Source of the DNA: an uncultured Eubacteriales bacterium
Lineage (GTDB): Bacteria; Bacillota; Clostridia; Oscillospirales; Acutalibacteraceae
DNA: 19,737 nt
Reading direction: 5' to 3'
Assembly: GCA_900319255.1 (NCBI GenBank)
Contig: ONNU01000117.1
Coordinates: forward strand, 1 to 19,737
The position numbers and the translations under genes are program-made. Below the pieces are notes generated by a model. That model was given only the letters and a program-made list of their open reading frames with translations, searched no databases and was not told where the DNA came from. Shown piece after piece: positions 6,423 to 13,651 of the stretch (within the stretch, counting starts at the first letter, position 1; each line of letters starts with the position of its first letter).

Positions 6423-7523
6423 ATGAAAATTGAATGTAACCGTCATAAGCTAACAGACGCAGTTACAAATGTACAGAGAGCAGTATCTACAAAATCTACA
6501 AATCCTGCTCTTGAGGGCATACTTCTGAAAGCTGAAAGAAACAATATCCAGCTTTTCGGATACGATCTTGATATCTGCATAACCACCACAATAGATGCAG
6601 CTATAAGAGAAGAGGGTGAATCTATCATCCCTGCAAAGCTTTTTTCAGAGATCATCAGAAAGCTTCCGGAGGATATCATAAATATAGATATTGATGATAA
6701 GAATATAATCTATATCAAAAGCGGCAAGGTCGAATATAAGATAATAGGAATGCCGGCAAATGATTATCCGGAGATACCTGCAATAACAAGCACTGATGTT
6801 ATTGATATCGAAGGCGAGACCCTTGATTCAATGATAAGACAGACAATATATGCTGTATCTGATAATGATATCAAGCCTGCACATAAGGGTTCGCTTTTTG
6901 AGATCGAGAATAAAACCATAAGAATAGTTTCAGTTGACGGCTTCCGTCTTGCAATAAGAACTGAAAATATAGAATACAGCGGAGAGAAAACATTTATCGT
7001 ACCCGGTAAATCCCTGCTGGAGGTAACAAAGCTTATCAATGAGAATATCAAGAATATAAGCATAATAGTAAGCGGAAGACATATCATATTCAACATCGGC
7101 GTATACAGCGTGATCTCAAGACTTATCGAGGGAGAATTCATGAATTACAGATCATCTATCCCCACAAAGCATTCTACTGAGGTCATTGTAAATACCAGAA
7201 GAATGATAAATATGATCGAAAGAATGTCCCTGCTTCTTACGGATAAGATGAAAAGCCCCATCAGATGCTTTATTGATTCAGATATGATAAAGACAAGCTG
7301 TAATACTCCGCTGGGACAGGCTTATGATGAGCTTGAAACGGTACTTGACGGTACGCCTGTTGAGATCGGCTTCAATAATAAGTTCCTGCTGGATGCGCTC
7401 CGCTATAGTGAAACGGATGAAGTAAAGCTTTATTTCAACGGTTCCCTCAGTCCGATGGTAATGAAACCCACAGAAGGAGACAGCTTCCTCTTCCTTCTTC
7501 TTCCGATGAGGCTGACAAGATGA
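6423..7523 (+). CDS. dnaN: DNA polymerase III beta subunit (sliding clamp)
   Basis: DnaN is the ring-shaped dimeric clamp that tethers DNA polymerase III and many partners to DNA. The 366-aa length and three-domain repeat pattern fit the family. N-terminal MKIECNRHKLTDAVTNVQRAV, the internal VDGFRLAIR segment (domain 2) and the C-terminal LLLPMRLTR tail (family VLPVRL-type end that lines the partner-binding cleft) are all present. The ATG has AAAGGATGG ending about 6 nt upstream. It lies 458 bp after dnaA across the origin, and its TGA overlaps the ATG of the S4 gene (ATGA), indicating translational coupling into the S4-recF block. I could not find a convincing promoter in its leader. Identity is clear. 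Confidence 0.97.
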   Translation: MKIECNRHKLTDAVTNVQRAVSTKSTNPALEGILLKAERNNIQLFGYDLDICITTTIDAAIREEGESIIPAKLFSEIIRKLPEDIINIDIDDKNIIYIKSGKVEYKIIGMPANDYPEIPAITSTDVIDIEGETLDSMIRQTIYAVSDNDIKPAHKGSLFEIENKTIRIVSVDGFRLAIRTENIEYSGEKTFIVPGKSLLEVTKLINENIKNISIIVSGRHIIFNIGVYSVISRLIEGEFMNYRSSIPTKHSTEVIVNTRRMINMIERMSLLLTDKMKSPIRCFIDSDMIKTSCNTPLGQAYDELETVLDGTPVEIGFNNKFLLDALRYSETDEVKLYFNGSLSPMVMKPTEGDSFLFLLLPMRLTR

Positions 7524-7738
7524 AAACAGAAAAAATAAAGATAAGAGAAAACGAAGAATATATTCGTCTTGATAATTTTTTAAAGCTTGCCGGAGCTGTG
7601 GAAACAGGAGGACAGGCAAAGATAATGATACAGGACGGAGAGGTTCTTGTTAATGGTGAGGTATGCACCATGAGAGGAAAAAAACTCAGAAGAAAAGATA
7701 CCGCGCAGATAGACGAGGATATTTTTGAGGTGTGCTGA
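7520..7738 (+). CDS. yaaA: S4-domain RNA-binding protein (YaaA/RlbA family)
   Basis: This 72-aa protein is a lone S4-like domain with the usual pattern: IRLDNFLKLAGAVETGGQAKIMIQDGEVLVNGEV, then a basic segment MRGKKLRRKDT. Members encoded between dnaN and recF in Firmicutes are called YaaA or RlbA and are thought to bind structured RNA, with a proposed but unproven role linked to ribosome assembly. The start overlaps the dnaN stop by 4 nt and recF begins just after its stop, so it is coupled on both sides. Position and length match the family. The exact RNA target cannot be told from sequence. Confidence 0.92.
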   Translation: MKTEKIKIRENEEYIRLDNFLKLAGAVETGGQAKIMIQDGEVLVNGEVCTMRGKKLRRKDTAQIDEDIFEVC

Positions 7739-7739
7739 T

Positions 7740-8834
7740 TTGTTTGTAAAAAAAATTGAATTCAAAAGCTACAGAAACCTCAAGGATTCACAGTATATCC
7801 CATCAAGAGGAGTAAATGTCATCTGCGGCAGCAATGCTCAGGGAAAAACAAATCTTGTAGAATGTATCTGGCTGTTTACCGGAGGAAGATCCTTCCGCGG
7901 CTCAAAGGAAAAGGATATAATTTCCTTCGGACAGAGCAATGCAAAAATAAAGGCTGAATTTTTTGCAGAGGGCAGAGACCAGATAATGGAAATATCCATT
8001 GAAAAGGGCAGAAGAAAAGCAACTCTCAACGGTCTTGAAAGAAATTATCTTTCGGAGATAATAGGGACATTCTGCGCTGTGGTATTTTCGCCGGATCATC
8101 TTACTCTGGTAAAAAACGGTCCCGAGGAAAGAAGAAGCTTTCTTGACGGAGCAATATGTCAGATATATCCGCTTTATGCCGCATATCTTTCAAGATATAA
8201 AAAGGCTCTTAATGAAAGAAACGCTCTGCTCAAAAGCATCCCTTCAAAGCCATATCTCAGAGAAACAATAGATGTATGGGATGAAGGACTTGCCTCAGCA
8301 GGAGCAAGGGTAGCATTAAAGAGAATAAATTATATAAATCAGCTGACCGAAAATGCTGTATCCATCTATGACGGAATAAGCAGCGGAAAGGAAAAGCTGA
8401 AGCTTGAATACAGAATGAGCTATGATACCTCACCGGGCTGCGGGCTTGAGGAGCTTTATGAAAAAAATCTGAAAGCTCTGAAAGAAAAGCGTGAGGAAGA
8501 TATTTCCTGCGGCTTTACGACAACAGGCATACACAGAGATGATCTCATAATAAAGATCAACGACCGGCCCGCAAGAAGCTTCGGCTCACAGGGACAGCAG
8601 CGTTCGGCAGTTTTGTCGCTGAAGCTTGCGGAAGCAGCCTTGCTGGGGATAGAAAAGGGTGAAACTCCGGTTATACTTCTTGATGATGTATTAAGCGAGC
8701 TTGACCCGTCAAGACAGAATTTTTTATTGACAAGACTCGGAGGAATGCAGGTATTCATAACCTGCTGCGAGAAGAATATAAATTCAGAAAGCGTTGTCTA
8801 TATGAAAGACGGTATGCTTTCTGCGGAGGAATAG
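7740..8834 (+). CDS. recF: RecF recombination/repair ATPase
   Basis: RecF is an SMC/ABC-like ATPase that, with RecO and RecR, loads RecA at single-strand gaps and stalled forks. With the chosen start the protein is 364 aa and begins MFVKKIEFKSYRNLKD, the normal RecF N-terminus. Walker A GSNAQGKTN is at 30-38, the ABC-type signature FGSQGQQRSA at about 281-290 and Walker B VILLDD at about 311-316, followed by VLSELD. The start is TTG at 7740, supported by GAGGTG 9 nt upstream (partly inside the S4 gene). An in-frame TTG 15 nt earlier would place the start inside the Shine-Dalgarno and add non-family residues. It begins one base after the S4 stop and ends one base before remB. Confidence 0.95.
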   Translation: MFVKKIEFKSYRNLKDSQYIPSRGVNVICGSNAQGKTNLVECIWLFTGGRSFRGSKEKDIISFGQSNAKIKAEFFAEGRDQIMEISIEKGRRKATLNGLERNYLSEIIGTFCAVVFSPDHLTLVKNGPEERRSFLDGAICQIYPLYAAYLSRYKKALNERNALLKSIPSKPYLRETIDVWDEGLASAGARVALKRINYINQLTENAVSIYDGISSGKEKLKLEYRMSYDTSPGCGLEELYEKNLKALKEKREEDISCGFTTTGIHRDDLIIKINDRPARSFGSQGQQRSAVLSLKLAEAALLGIEKGETPVILLDDVLSELDPSRQNFLLTRLGGMQVFITCCEKNINSESVVYMKDGMLSAEE

Positions 8835-8835
8835 G

Positions 8836-9108
8836 ATGTTTATGTATATCGGTGGAAACACGGTCATAAATACCCGTGATATAATCGGGATATTTGATCT
8901 TGATAATTCCACAGTATCATATAAAACAAGAGATTTTCTTGCAAAGGCTCAGAAAGAGGGCAAGATAATAAACGCAACTATGGATCTTCCGAAATCGTTT
9001 ATTGTATGCAGGGAAAAGGATGAGGATAAAATTTATATTTGTCAGCTCTCCCCCATGACGCTTATCAAAAGAACTGATAAGAGCAAGGGGTACAGCGGAA
9101 AGGAATGA
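8836..9108 (+). CDS. remB: RemB-like (YaaB, DUF370-type) regulator
   Basis: The 90-residue product starts MFMYIGGNTVINTRDIIGIFDLDNSTVS, closely resembling B. subtilis YaaB/RemB, which is also encoded between recF and gyrB. RemA/RemB proteins affect biofilm matrix gene expression in B. subtilis, and RemA is a DNA-binding protein. The role in this organism is not shown by sequence. The segment PKSFIVCREKDEDKIYICQLSPMTLIKR matches the family's PKSxVVT...YYSPLSSxTLKKR pattern. GGAGGA lies about 5 nt before ATG 8836; a second ATG at 8842 would give MYIGG, closer to the Bacillus start, but the spacing is poorer. It is tightly packed after recF and before a zinc-ribbon gene. Confidence 0.88.
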   Translation: MFMYIGGNTVINTRDIIGIFDLDNSTVSYKTRDFLAKAQKEGKIINATMDLPKSFIVCREKDEDKIYICQLSPMTLIKRTDKSKGYSGKE

Positions 9109-9112
9109 TATT

Positions 9113-9823
9113 ATGGCAAAGAGGCTACTGACTGAATGTCCGTATTGTCACAGAAAGGTGTCGTTTTTCGGAGCGGCAGTTCTTAAAACAAGAGGTGAAC
9201 ACAGCTGTTCCGGATGCAATTGTATATCCAATGTGGTCATCAATAAGTCTATCTATGGTGTGGCAAGCGCAACGGTAGTTATTTCTTTTTTGATCTTGTT
9301 TCTTTATTCAATATTCGGAGATCACGGAAATATATGGGGCATATTCTATGTACTTGCTCCTTTTCTGATATTCTATCTTATCGTTCCGTTTTTCGTAAGA
9401 CTTGAGCCCTGCAATGATAAATCAGCAGAACAGAAGCTGAGAAGAAGAAAAAGTCCTATTCCCGAGGAAGCAATGGAAATGGAAAGCTTTGTTCAGGAGC
9501 AGCCTATTGATCTTGATATAGGAGCAGATTTCAGCACAAGCTTCCTGATGGTCAAAAGCAGCATAAAGAATGAGCAAAACGATGATCATGAATTCAGGGA
9601 CAGCAGAATAATTGATGAAAATGAGCCTGTTGAGGATATCAGCTCCGGTATAGATATAGATATAACCGGAAGCATGATGGATCAGGATGAGCCTTCCGAA
9701 GATTTTTCAGAACCAGCTGCGGATGGTGAAAATGTATCCGGTCAGACAGAAGCTCCGGAGGATAAGGATGACAGTCCTGCTGAAGGAGAAGCCGGCGCTG
9801 ATTTTTCTGAAACGGATGAATGA
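9113..9823 (+). CDS. Zinc-ribbon two-TM membrane protein with acidic tail, unknown function
   Basis: The 236-aa product begins with two CxxC pairs, C9-PY-C12 and C32-SG-C35, a zinc-ribbon pattern. Two transmembrane segments follow at about 48-67 and 74-95, then a VRLEP motif at 95-99. Residues 100-236 form a low-complexity, strongly acidic Asp/Glu/Ser-rich region that looks disordered. The N-terminal half resembles in layout the small CXXC-20-CXXC membrane family (TIGR04104-type), which has no known function; that match is from recall only. The ATG has AAGGA 8 nt upstream and the gene starts 4 nt after remB, so it is in the recF-remB operon. The next gene encodes a protein with the same layout. 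I cannot assign a function. Confidence 0.8.
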   Translation: MAKRLLTECPYCHRKVSFFGAAVLKTRGEHSCSGCNCISNVVINKSIYGVASATVVISFLILFLYSIFGDHGNIWGIFYVLAPFLIFYLIVPFFVRLEPCNDKSAEQKLRRRKSPIPEEAMEMESFVQEQPIDLDIGADFSTSFLMVKSSIKNEQNDDHEFRDSRIIDENEPVEDISSGIDIDITGSMMDQDEPSEDFSEPAADGENVSGQTEAPEDKDDSPAEGEAGADFSETDE

Positions 9824-9844
9824 TAAAAAAAGAGGTGCAGATAT

Positions 9845-10225
9845 TTGTTAAAGCTGCCGGTATGTCCTCATTGTAATGCTGTATACAGCTACAGGGAGGT
9901 AAAAAATATGAAGCAGGGAATATGCTTTTGCTACCACTGCGAGAAAAAATTCTATGTCAGCAAGGTAAAAGGCGCAGCGCTGCTGCTTGTAATAATATGC
10001 ACCCTGCTTATTGCGGCGAATACAGCCGTAATGGTGTCCAGTGAAAACTTTGTACCTGCTGCGATAATGATAGCGGATGCTGTGGTGATAACAGCGGCGA
10101 TACTAATAATGCCTCTTACGGTACGCTTCAGACCCCTGAAATTATCCAAAGCAGAAAAAAGAGAAATGACAAAGGGATCGGGCAATAAGAAAAATAGAAA
10201 TACAAATACAAATGGCAAAAAGTAA
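9845..10225 (+). CDS. Second zinc-ribbon two-TM membrane protein, paralogue-like, unknown function
   Basis: The 126-aa product has C7-PH-C10 and C29-YH-C32 (plus C27), then transmembrane segments at about 44-65 and 71-91 and a PLTVRFRP motif at 90-97. A short, basic, Asn-rich tail ends it. Cysteine spacing, two-TM layout and the P-x-x-V-R-[LF]-x-P ending match the preceding 9113-9823 product, so the pair looks like a tandem duplication that diverged: acidic tail in one, basic tail in the other. The start is TTG at 9845 with GAGGTG about 9 nt upstream, the same kind of signal used by recF and gyrA here. It lies 21 bp after its neighbour and about 77 bp before the gyrB ATG. Function unknown. 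Confidence 0.78.
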   Translation: MLKLPVCPHCNAVYSYREVKNMKQGICFCYHCEKKFYVSKVKGAALLLVIICTLLIAANTAVMVSSENFVPAAIMIADAVVITAAILIMPLTVRFRPLKLSKAEKREMTKGSGNKKNRNTNTNGKK

Positions 10226-10302
10226 AAGAGAGCAGGCAATTGATCCTGCTGAAATTATCCGAACAGACTGATTACATTCATGGTGCGGAGGTAAGAAAAA
10301 TA

Positions 10303-12273
10303 ATGGATAATGATCAGATTATTGAAAATGCTGAGCTTAATGATGTTTCCCAGACAGATGAAAAATACGGCGCTGATGAAATACAGGTGCTCGAGGGTCT
10401 TGAAGCGGTAAGAAAAAGACCCGGTATGTATATAGGTTCAACTGGACCCAAGGGTCTGCATCATCTTGTATATGAGATCGTTGATAACTCGATAGATGAG
10501 GCTCTTGCCGGATATTGTACAAAAATAGATGTGGAGATCCTTCCCGGAAATATCATCAGAGTAAGCGATAACGGACGAGGCATACCTGTTGGAATACAGC
10601 CCAAGCTGGGTATACCTGCGGTAACGGTCGTGTTTACAGTGCTTCATGCCGGAGGTAAATTCGGCGGCGGCGGATATAAGGTCGCAGGCGGACTTCACGG
10701 AGTCGGCGCATCCGTTGTAAACGCCCTTTCCGAATGGACTGAGGTCGAGGTATATGACGGAAGCAATATTTATAAGCAGCGCTTTGAAAGAGGCGTTATT
10801 GCAACAGAGCTTGAAAATATAGGAACCACTGATAAAAAGGGCACTATCGTTACCTTCAAGGCGGATCCGGATATTTTTATGGAAACCACGGTTTATGAAT
10901 ATGAAACTCTTTCAAAAAGACTGAGAGAGCAGGCTTTTCTGAATGCAGGTATCCATATCGAGCTGAAGGATCTCAGGGATGAAAATGAGATACAGAGCAA
11001 TGATTTCTGCTACAGCGGCGGTGTATCAAGCTTTGTTGAATATGTTCATAAGAAAAAGGGTCTTGATGTTATCCATCCCGATATCATGCATTTTACTGCA
11101 AAGAATGAGGACGATACAGCCTCAGCAGAAATAGCTATGCAGTATAATGACAGCTATAATGAGGATATCAGATCCTTCGCCAATAATATACATACAAATG
11201 ACGGCGGTACTCATGAGGAGGGCTTTAAAAAGGCGCTCACAAGAGTAATGAATAATTATGCAAGAAAATTTAATATCCTCAAGGAAGAGGATAAAAACCT
11301 CAGCGGCGAGGATGTCAGAGAAGGTCTGACCGCTATTATCAGCGTAAAGCTCAAGGATGCTCAGTTTGAAAGCCAGACAAAGGCAAAGCTCGGCAATACC
11401 TCTATCAGAACTCTTGTTGAAAAGCTTATCAGCGATAAGCTTGAGCAGTATCTTGAGGAGAATCCTGCGACTGCAAAGGCTATTTTTGATAAGGCTGTCA
11501 CAGCTGCAAAGGCAAGAGAGGCAGCAAGAAAAGCAAGAGATCTTGCAAGAAGAAAAACAGCTATGGAGGGAGCAGGTCTGCCGGGTAAGCTTGCAGACTG
11601 CCAGTCAAAGAATGTTGATGAAACAGAGGTATATATCGTAGAGGGAGATTCTGCGGGAGGTTCTGCTAAAAACGGCAGAGACAGACGCTTCCAGGCTATA
11701 CTTCCGCTCTGGGGTAAAATGCTGAATGTTGAAAAGGCAAGACTTGACCGTGTATACGGAAATGATAAGCTTATGCCTGTAATAACAGCGCTGGGCTGCG
11801 GCATCGGAGACGAGATCGACCTGAGCAAGCTTCGTTATGGCAAAATAATCATCATGGCGGATGCGGATGTAGACGGATCCCATATCAGAACACTGATGCT
11901 GACATTTTTCTTCCGTTTCATGCGTCCTCTTATTGAACAGGGTCATGTATATATAGCTCAGCCCCCTCTCTATCGTATCACAAAGGGTAAGACTGACCAC
12001 CGCTATGCATATTCCGATGCTGAAAGAGATGAAATAATGTCTCAGATAGACGGAAAATATGAGATCCAGAGATATAAAGGTCTTGGTGAGATGGATCCTC
12101 AGCAGCTCTGGGAAACAACAATGGATCCCGCTACAAGAATAATGCTCAGAGTAGATATGGAGGATGCAGCAGCTGCGGATGAGGTATTTACCATCCTTAT
12201 GGGTGATAAGGTAGAGCCGAGAAGAGAATTCATTGAAAAGAACGCTAAATATGTACAGAATCTGGATGTATGA
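10303..12273 (+). CDS. gyrB: DNA gyrase subunit B
   Basis: GyrB supplies the ATPase and TOPRIM parts of the gyrase A2B2 complex that introduces negative supercoils. The chosen ATG gives 656 aa and has GGAGGT 10 nt upstream; an in-frame TTG 63 nt earlier lacks support. GHKL ATPase motifs are VDNSIDEALAG (about 60-70), DNGRGIP (89-95) and GGLHGVG (about 129-135). The QTK loop is at 358-360. TOPRIM has EGDSAGG (447-453) and DADVDGSH (520-527), and the C-terminus carries the RYKGLGEM motif. The segment after EGDSAGG reads LPLWGKMLNVEKARLDRVYGND, where better-known GyrBs have LPLRGK; I believe the W form is a clade variant in Clostridia. It is preceded by the zinc-ribbon genes and separated from gyrA by two other genes. 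Confidence 0.97.
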   Translation: MDNDQIIENAELNDVSQTDEKYGADEIQVLEGLEAVRKRPGMYIGSTGPKGLHHLVYEIVDNSIDEALAGYCTKIDVEILPGNIIRVSDNGRGIPVGIQPKLGIPAVTVVFTVLHAGGKFGGGGYKVAGGLHGVGASVVNALSEWTEVEVYDGSNIYKQRFERGVIATELENIGTTDKKGTIVTFKADPDIFMETTVYEYETLSKRLREQAFLNAGIHIELKDLRDENEIQSNDFCYSGGVSSFVEYVHKKKGLDVIHPDIMHFTAKNEDDTASAEIAMQYNDSYNEDIRSFANNIHTNDGGTHEEGFKKALTRVMNNYARKFNILKEEDKNLSGEDVREGLTAIISVKLKDAQFESQTKAKLGNTSIRTLVEKLISDKLEQYLEENPATAKAIFDKAVTAAKAREAARKARDLARRKTAMEGAGLPGKLADCQSKNVDETEVYIVEGDSAGGSAKNGRDRRFQAILPLWGKMLNVEKARLDRVYGNDKLMPVITALGCGIGDEIDLSKLRYGKIIIMADADVDGSHIRTLMLTFFFRFMRPLIEQGHVYIAQPPLYRITKGKTDHRYAYSDAERDEIMSQIDGKYEIQRYKGLGEMDPQQLWETTMDPATRIMLRVDMEDAAAADEVFTILMGDKVEPRREFIEKNAKYVQNLDV

Positions 12274-12381
12274 TGGGAAGGCGCAATAACGCTGCTCTGC
12301 GCATTTATGGTATCACCGGATAAATACAGCCTTTTCTGAATATTACGATCATCTATCAACTAATTCTATCAAGGAGATAAT

Positions 12382-13065
12382 ATGAAAGATACAGACGACA
12401 GTATAAAGCCTTCGGGCGACAGTGATGAAGAAATAGAGATCAAAAATCTTGTAAAAGAGCTTGAAGCTGCCGAAAATGAGGATAATCCCGAATGGGACGG
12501 CACAGAGGGAGAGCTTGTAAGCGATGATGACGCTGAGGAATATGAGATTCCTGAGACCGGCTATAAGATCTCCTATGTTCTGACACAGGATGAAATGTAT
12601 AAATGCCTGTATAACAGCAATATGTTCAAAACAAAGGGAACAAGAGCTGTTGTAGAAAGTATTATTCTGGGTATTGCGGCGGTGATATTCTTTACAATAT
12701 ATTTTACCACGACCTCCCAGTATAATCATTATAATCTGATCTTCGGTATAATCAGTCTTGTGACCATTGCGATAATATGGATCGTTCCGCATATATATTT
12801 AAAGAGAATGTCAGCAATGATGGCGGACGGAAAGACTATCGAAGCAGAGATATACCCGACTCATATCGACATCGGAAGAAATGACGGCAAATGGAGCATC
12901 GAGCTTGACGGCAAGGCTCAGATACAGGAATTTGATAATATCATCATGATATTCACAGACCATGACAGAGCCTTTGCAATACCTGAAAGAGTGATCGAGC
13001 CTGATGTTTATAACGAGGTCAGGGCAATTCTTATGTCGGGAACAGATCCGGATGAGGAAGAATAA
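12382..13065 (+). CDS. YcxB-like two-TM membrane protein
   Basis: This 227-aa product has an acidic, probably disordered N-terminal region (1-60), the segment YKISYVLTQDEMYKCLYNSN, two transmembrane helices at about 89-110 and 117-138, and a soluble C-terminal domain (about 145-220) with the phrase FAIPERVI. The TM-hairpin followed by a small beta-rich domain ending in a [F/Y]xxPxR motif resembles YcxB-like proteins, whose function is not known. AAGGAGAT stands before the ATG. It lies 108 bp after gyrB, across a weak GCGCA/TGCGC hairpin (around 12283-12304), and 2 bp before the thioesterase gene, so those two are likely co-transcribed. Family assignment is moderate. Confidence 0.75.
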   Translation: MKDTDDSIKPSGDSDEEIEIKNLVKELEAAENEDNPEWDGTEGELVSDDDAEEYEIPETGYKISYVLTQDEMYKCLYNSNMFKTKGTRAVVESIILGIAAVIFFTIYFTTTSQYNHYNLIFGIISLVTIAIIWIVPHIYLKRMSAMMADGKTIEAEIYPTHIDIGRNDGKWSIELDGKAQIQEFDNIIMIFTDHDRAFAIPERVIEPDVYNEVRAILMSGTDPDEEE

Positions 13066-13067
13066 TA

Positions 13068-13496
13068 ATGGAAAAAATAAACAGACTGGAAATAACTGCC
13101 CGTTATGCAGAAACTGATATGATGGGAATAATACATCATTCGGTTTATGCCGTATGGTTTGAGGCAGCAAGAACTGAATTTATAAAAATGACCGGCATAA
13201 GCTATACCCAGCTTGAAAAAAGCGGAATAATGCTTCCGCTTTCAGAGCTTTGCTGCAAATATATCCTGCCGGTGCATTATGAGGACAGAGTTGTGGTGGA
13301 AACAACAGTGAGCAGGCTGACCTTTTCAAGGATCGAATTTTCCTATAATGTTGTGCTTGACGGGAAAATAATGGTTCAGGGAAAGACAGTACATGGATTT
13401 GTGGACAGTAAGACCTTCCGTCCGGTAAATCTGAAAAAGACTATGCCGGAGCTGTTTGCAATGCTCAGCGAGGCTGTTGTAAAAGAGGAAAACTGA
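13068..13496 (+). CDS. Hotdog-fold acyl-CoA thioesterase (YbgC/4HBT type)
   Basis: The 142-aa product begins with the 4HBT signature RYAETDMMGIIHHSVYAVWFEAAR. Asp17 (ETDMMG) is the expected catalytic acid, followed by HHSVYxxWFE at 23-32. Family members hydrolyse acyl-CoA or acyl-ACP thioesters as cytoplasmic hotdog oligomers. Length is typical (130-145). The ATG follows the YcxB-like stop by 2 nt and uses a GAGGAAG site inside that gene's end. Why it is placed between gyrB and gyrA is unclear; nothing suggests a link to supercoiling. Its stop is followed within a few bases by the inverted TTTTCAACA pair. Substrate cannot be told from sequence. Confidence 0.88.
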   Translation: MEKINRLEITARYAETDMMGIIHHSVYAVWFEAARTEFIKMTGISYTQLEKSGIMLPLSELCCKYILPVHYEDRVVVETTVSRLTFSRIEFSYNVVLDGKIMVQGKTVHGFVDSKTFRPVNLKKTMPELFAMLSEAVVKEEN

Positions 13497-13501
13497 AAAG
13501 G

Positions 13502-13533
13502 TTTTCAACATATTTTTAATAAGATGTTGAAAA
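13502..13533. repeat. Inverted pair of the origin-type 9-mer upstream of gyrA
   Basis: TTTTCAACAT (13502-13511) and its perfect reverse complement ATGTTGAAAA (13524-13533) flank a 12-nt AT-rich spacer. The 9-mer equals the most common exact copy at the origin and dnaA promoter. No U-tract follows, so it does not look like a terminator. It could be a DnaA operator for gyrA or a hairpin after the thioesterase gene. Confidence 0.55.
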
Positions 13534-13545
13534 GCAGTTCTTTAT

Positions 13546-13602
13546 ATTCTGACTTTTGATATATGATCGTTATGGAATGAGATCAAGCTGAAAAGTCAGA
13601 AT
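13546..13602 (+). promoter_or_regulatory. Long stem-loop in the gyrA upstream region
   Basis: ATTCTGACTTTT (13546-13557) is perfectly complementary to AAAAGTCAGAAT (13591-13602). The 33-nt loop holds a further TGATC/GATCA stem (13564-13568 with 13581-13585). It ends about 50 nt before the gyrA TTG and has no U-tract. It may be a structured mRNA leader element controlling gyrA; function unknown. Confidence 0.5.
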
Positions 13603-13651
13603 AGCCCTAATTTAAGCGATAAGGCAACATATCATAAAAGAGGTGTAAAAC

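Noticed and set aside
11415..11735. TTTTCAACA complements inside gyrB (11415-11423 and 11727-11735)
   Set aside because: Both fall on Val-Glu-Lys codons (GTT GAA AA) in conserved protein segments, so they are explained by coding and are treated as background.
12283..12304. GCGCA/TGCGC hairpin after gyrB as a terminator
   Set aside because: The stem is short and only three T follow; it is too weak to call a terminator.
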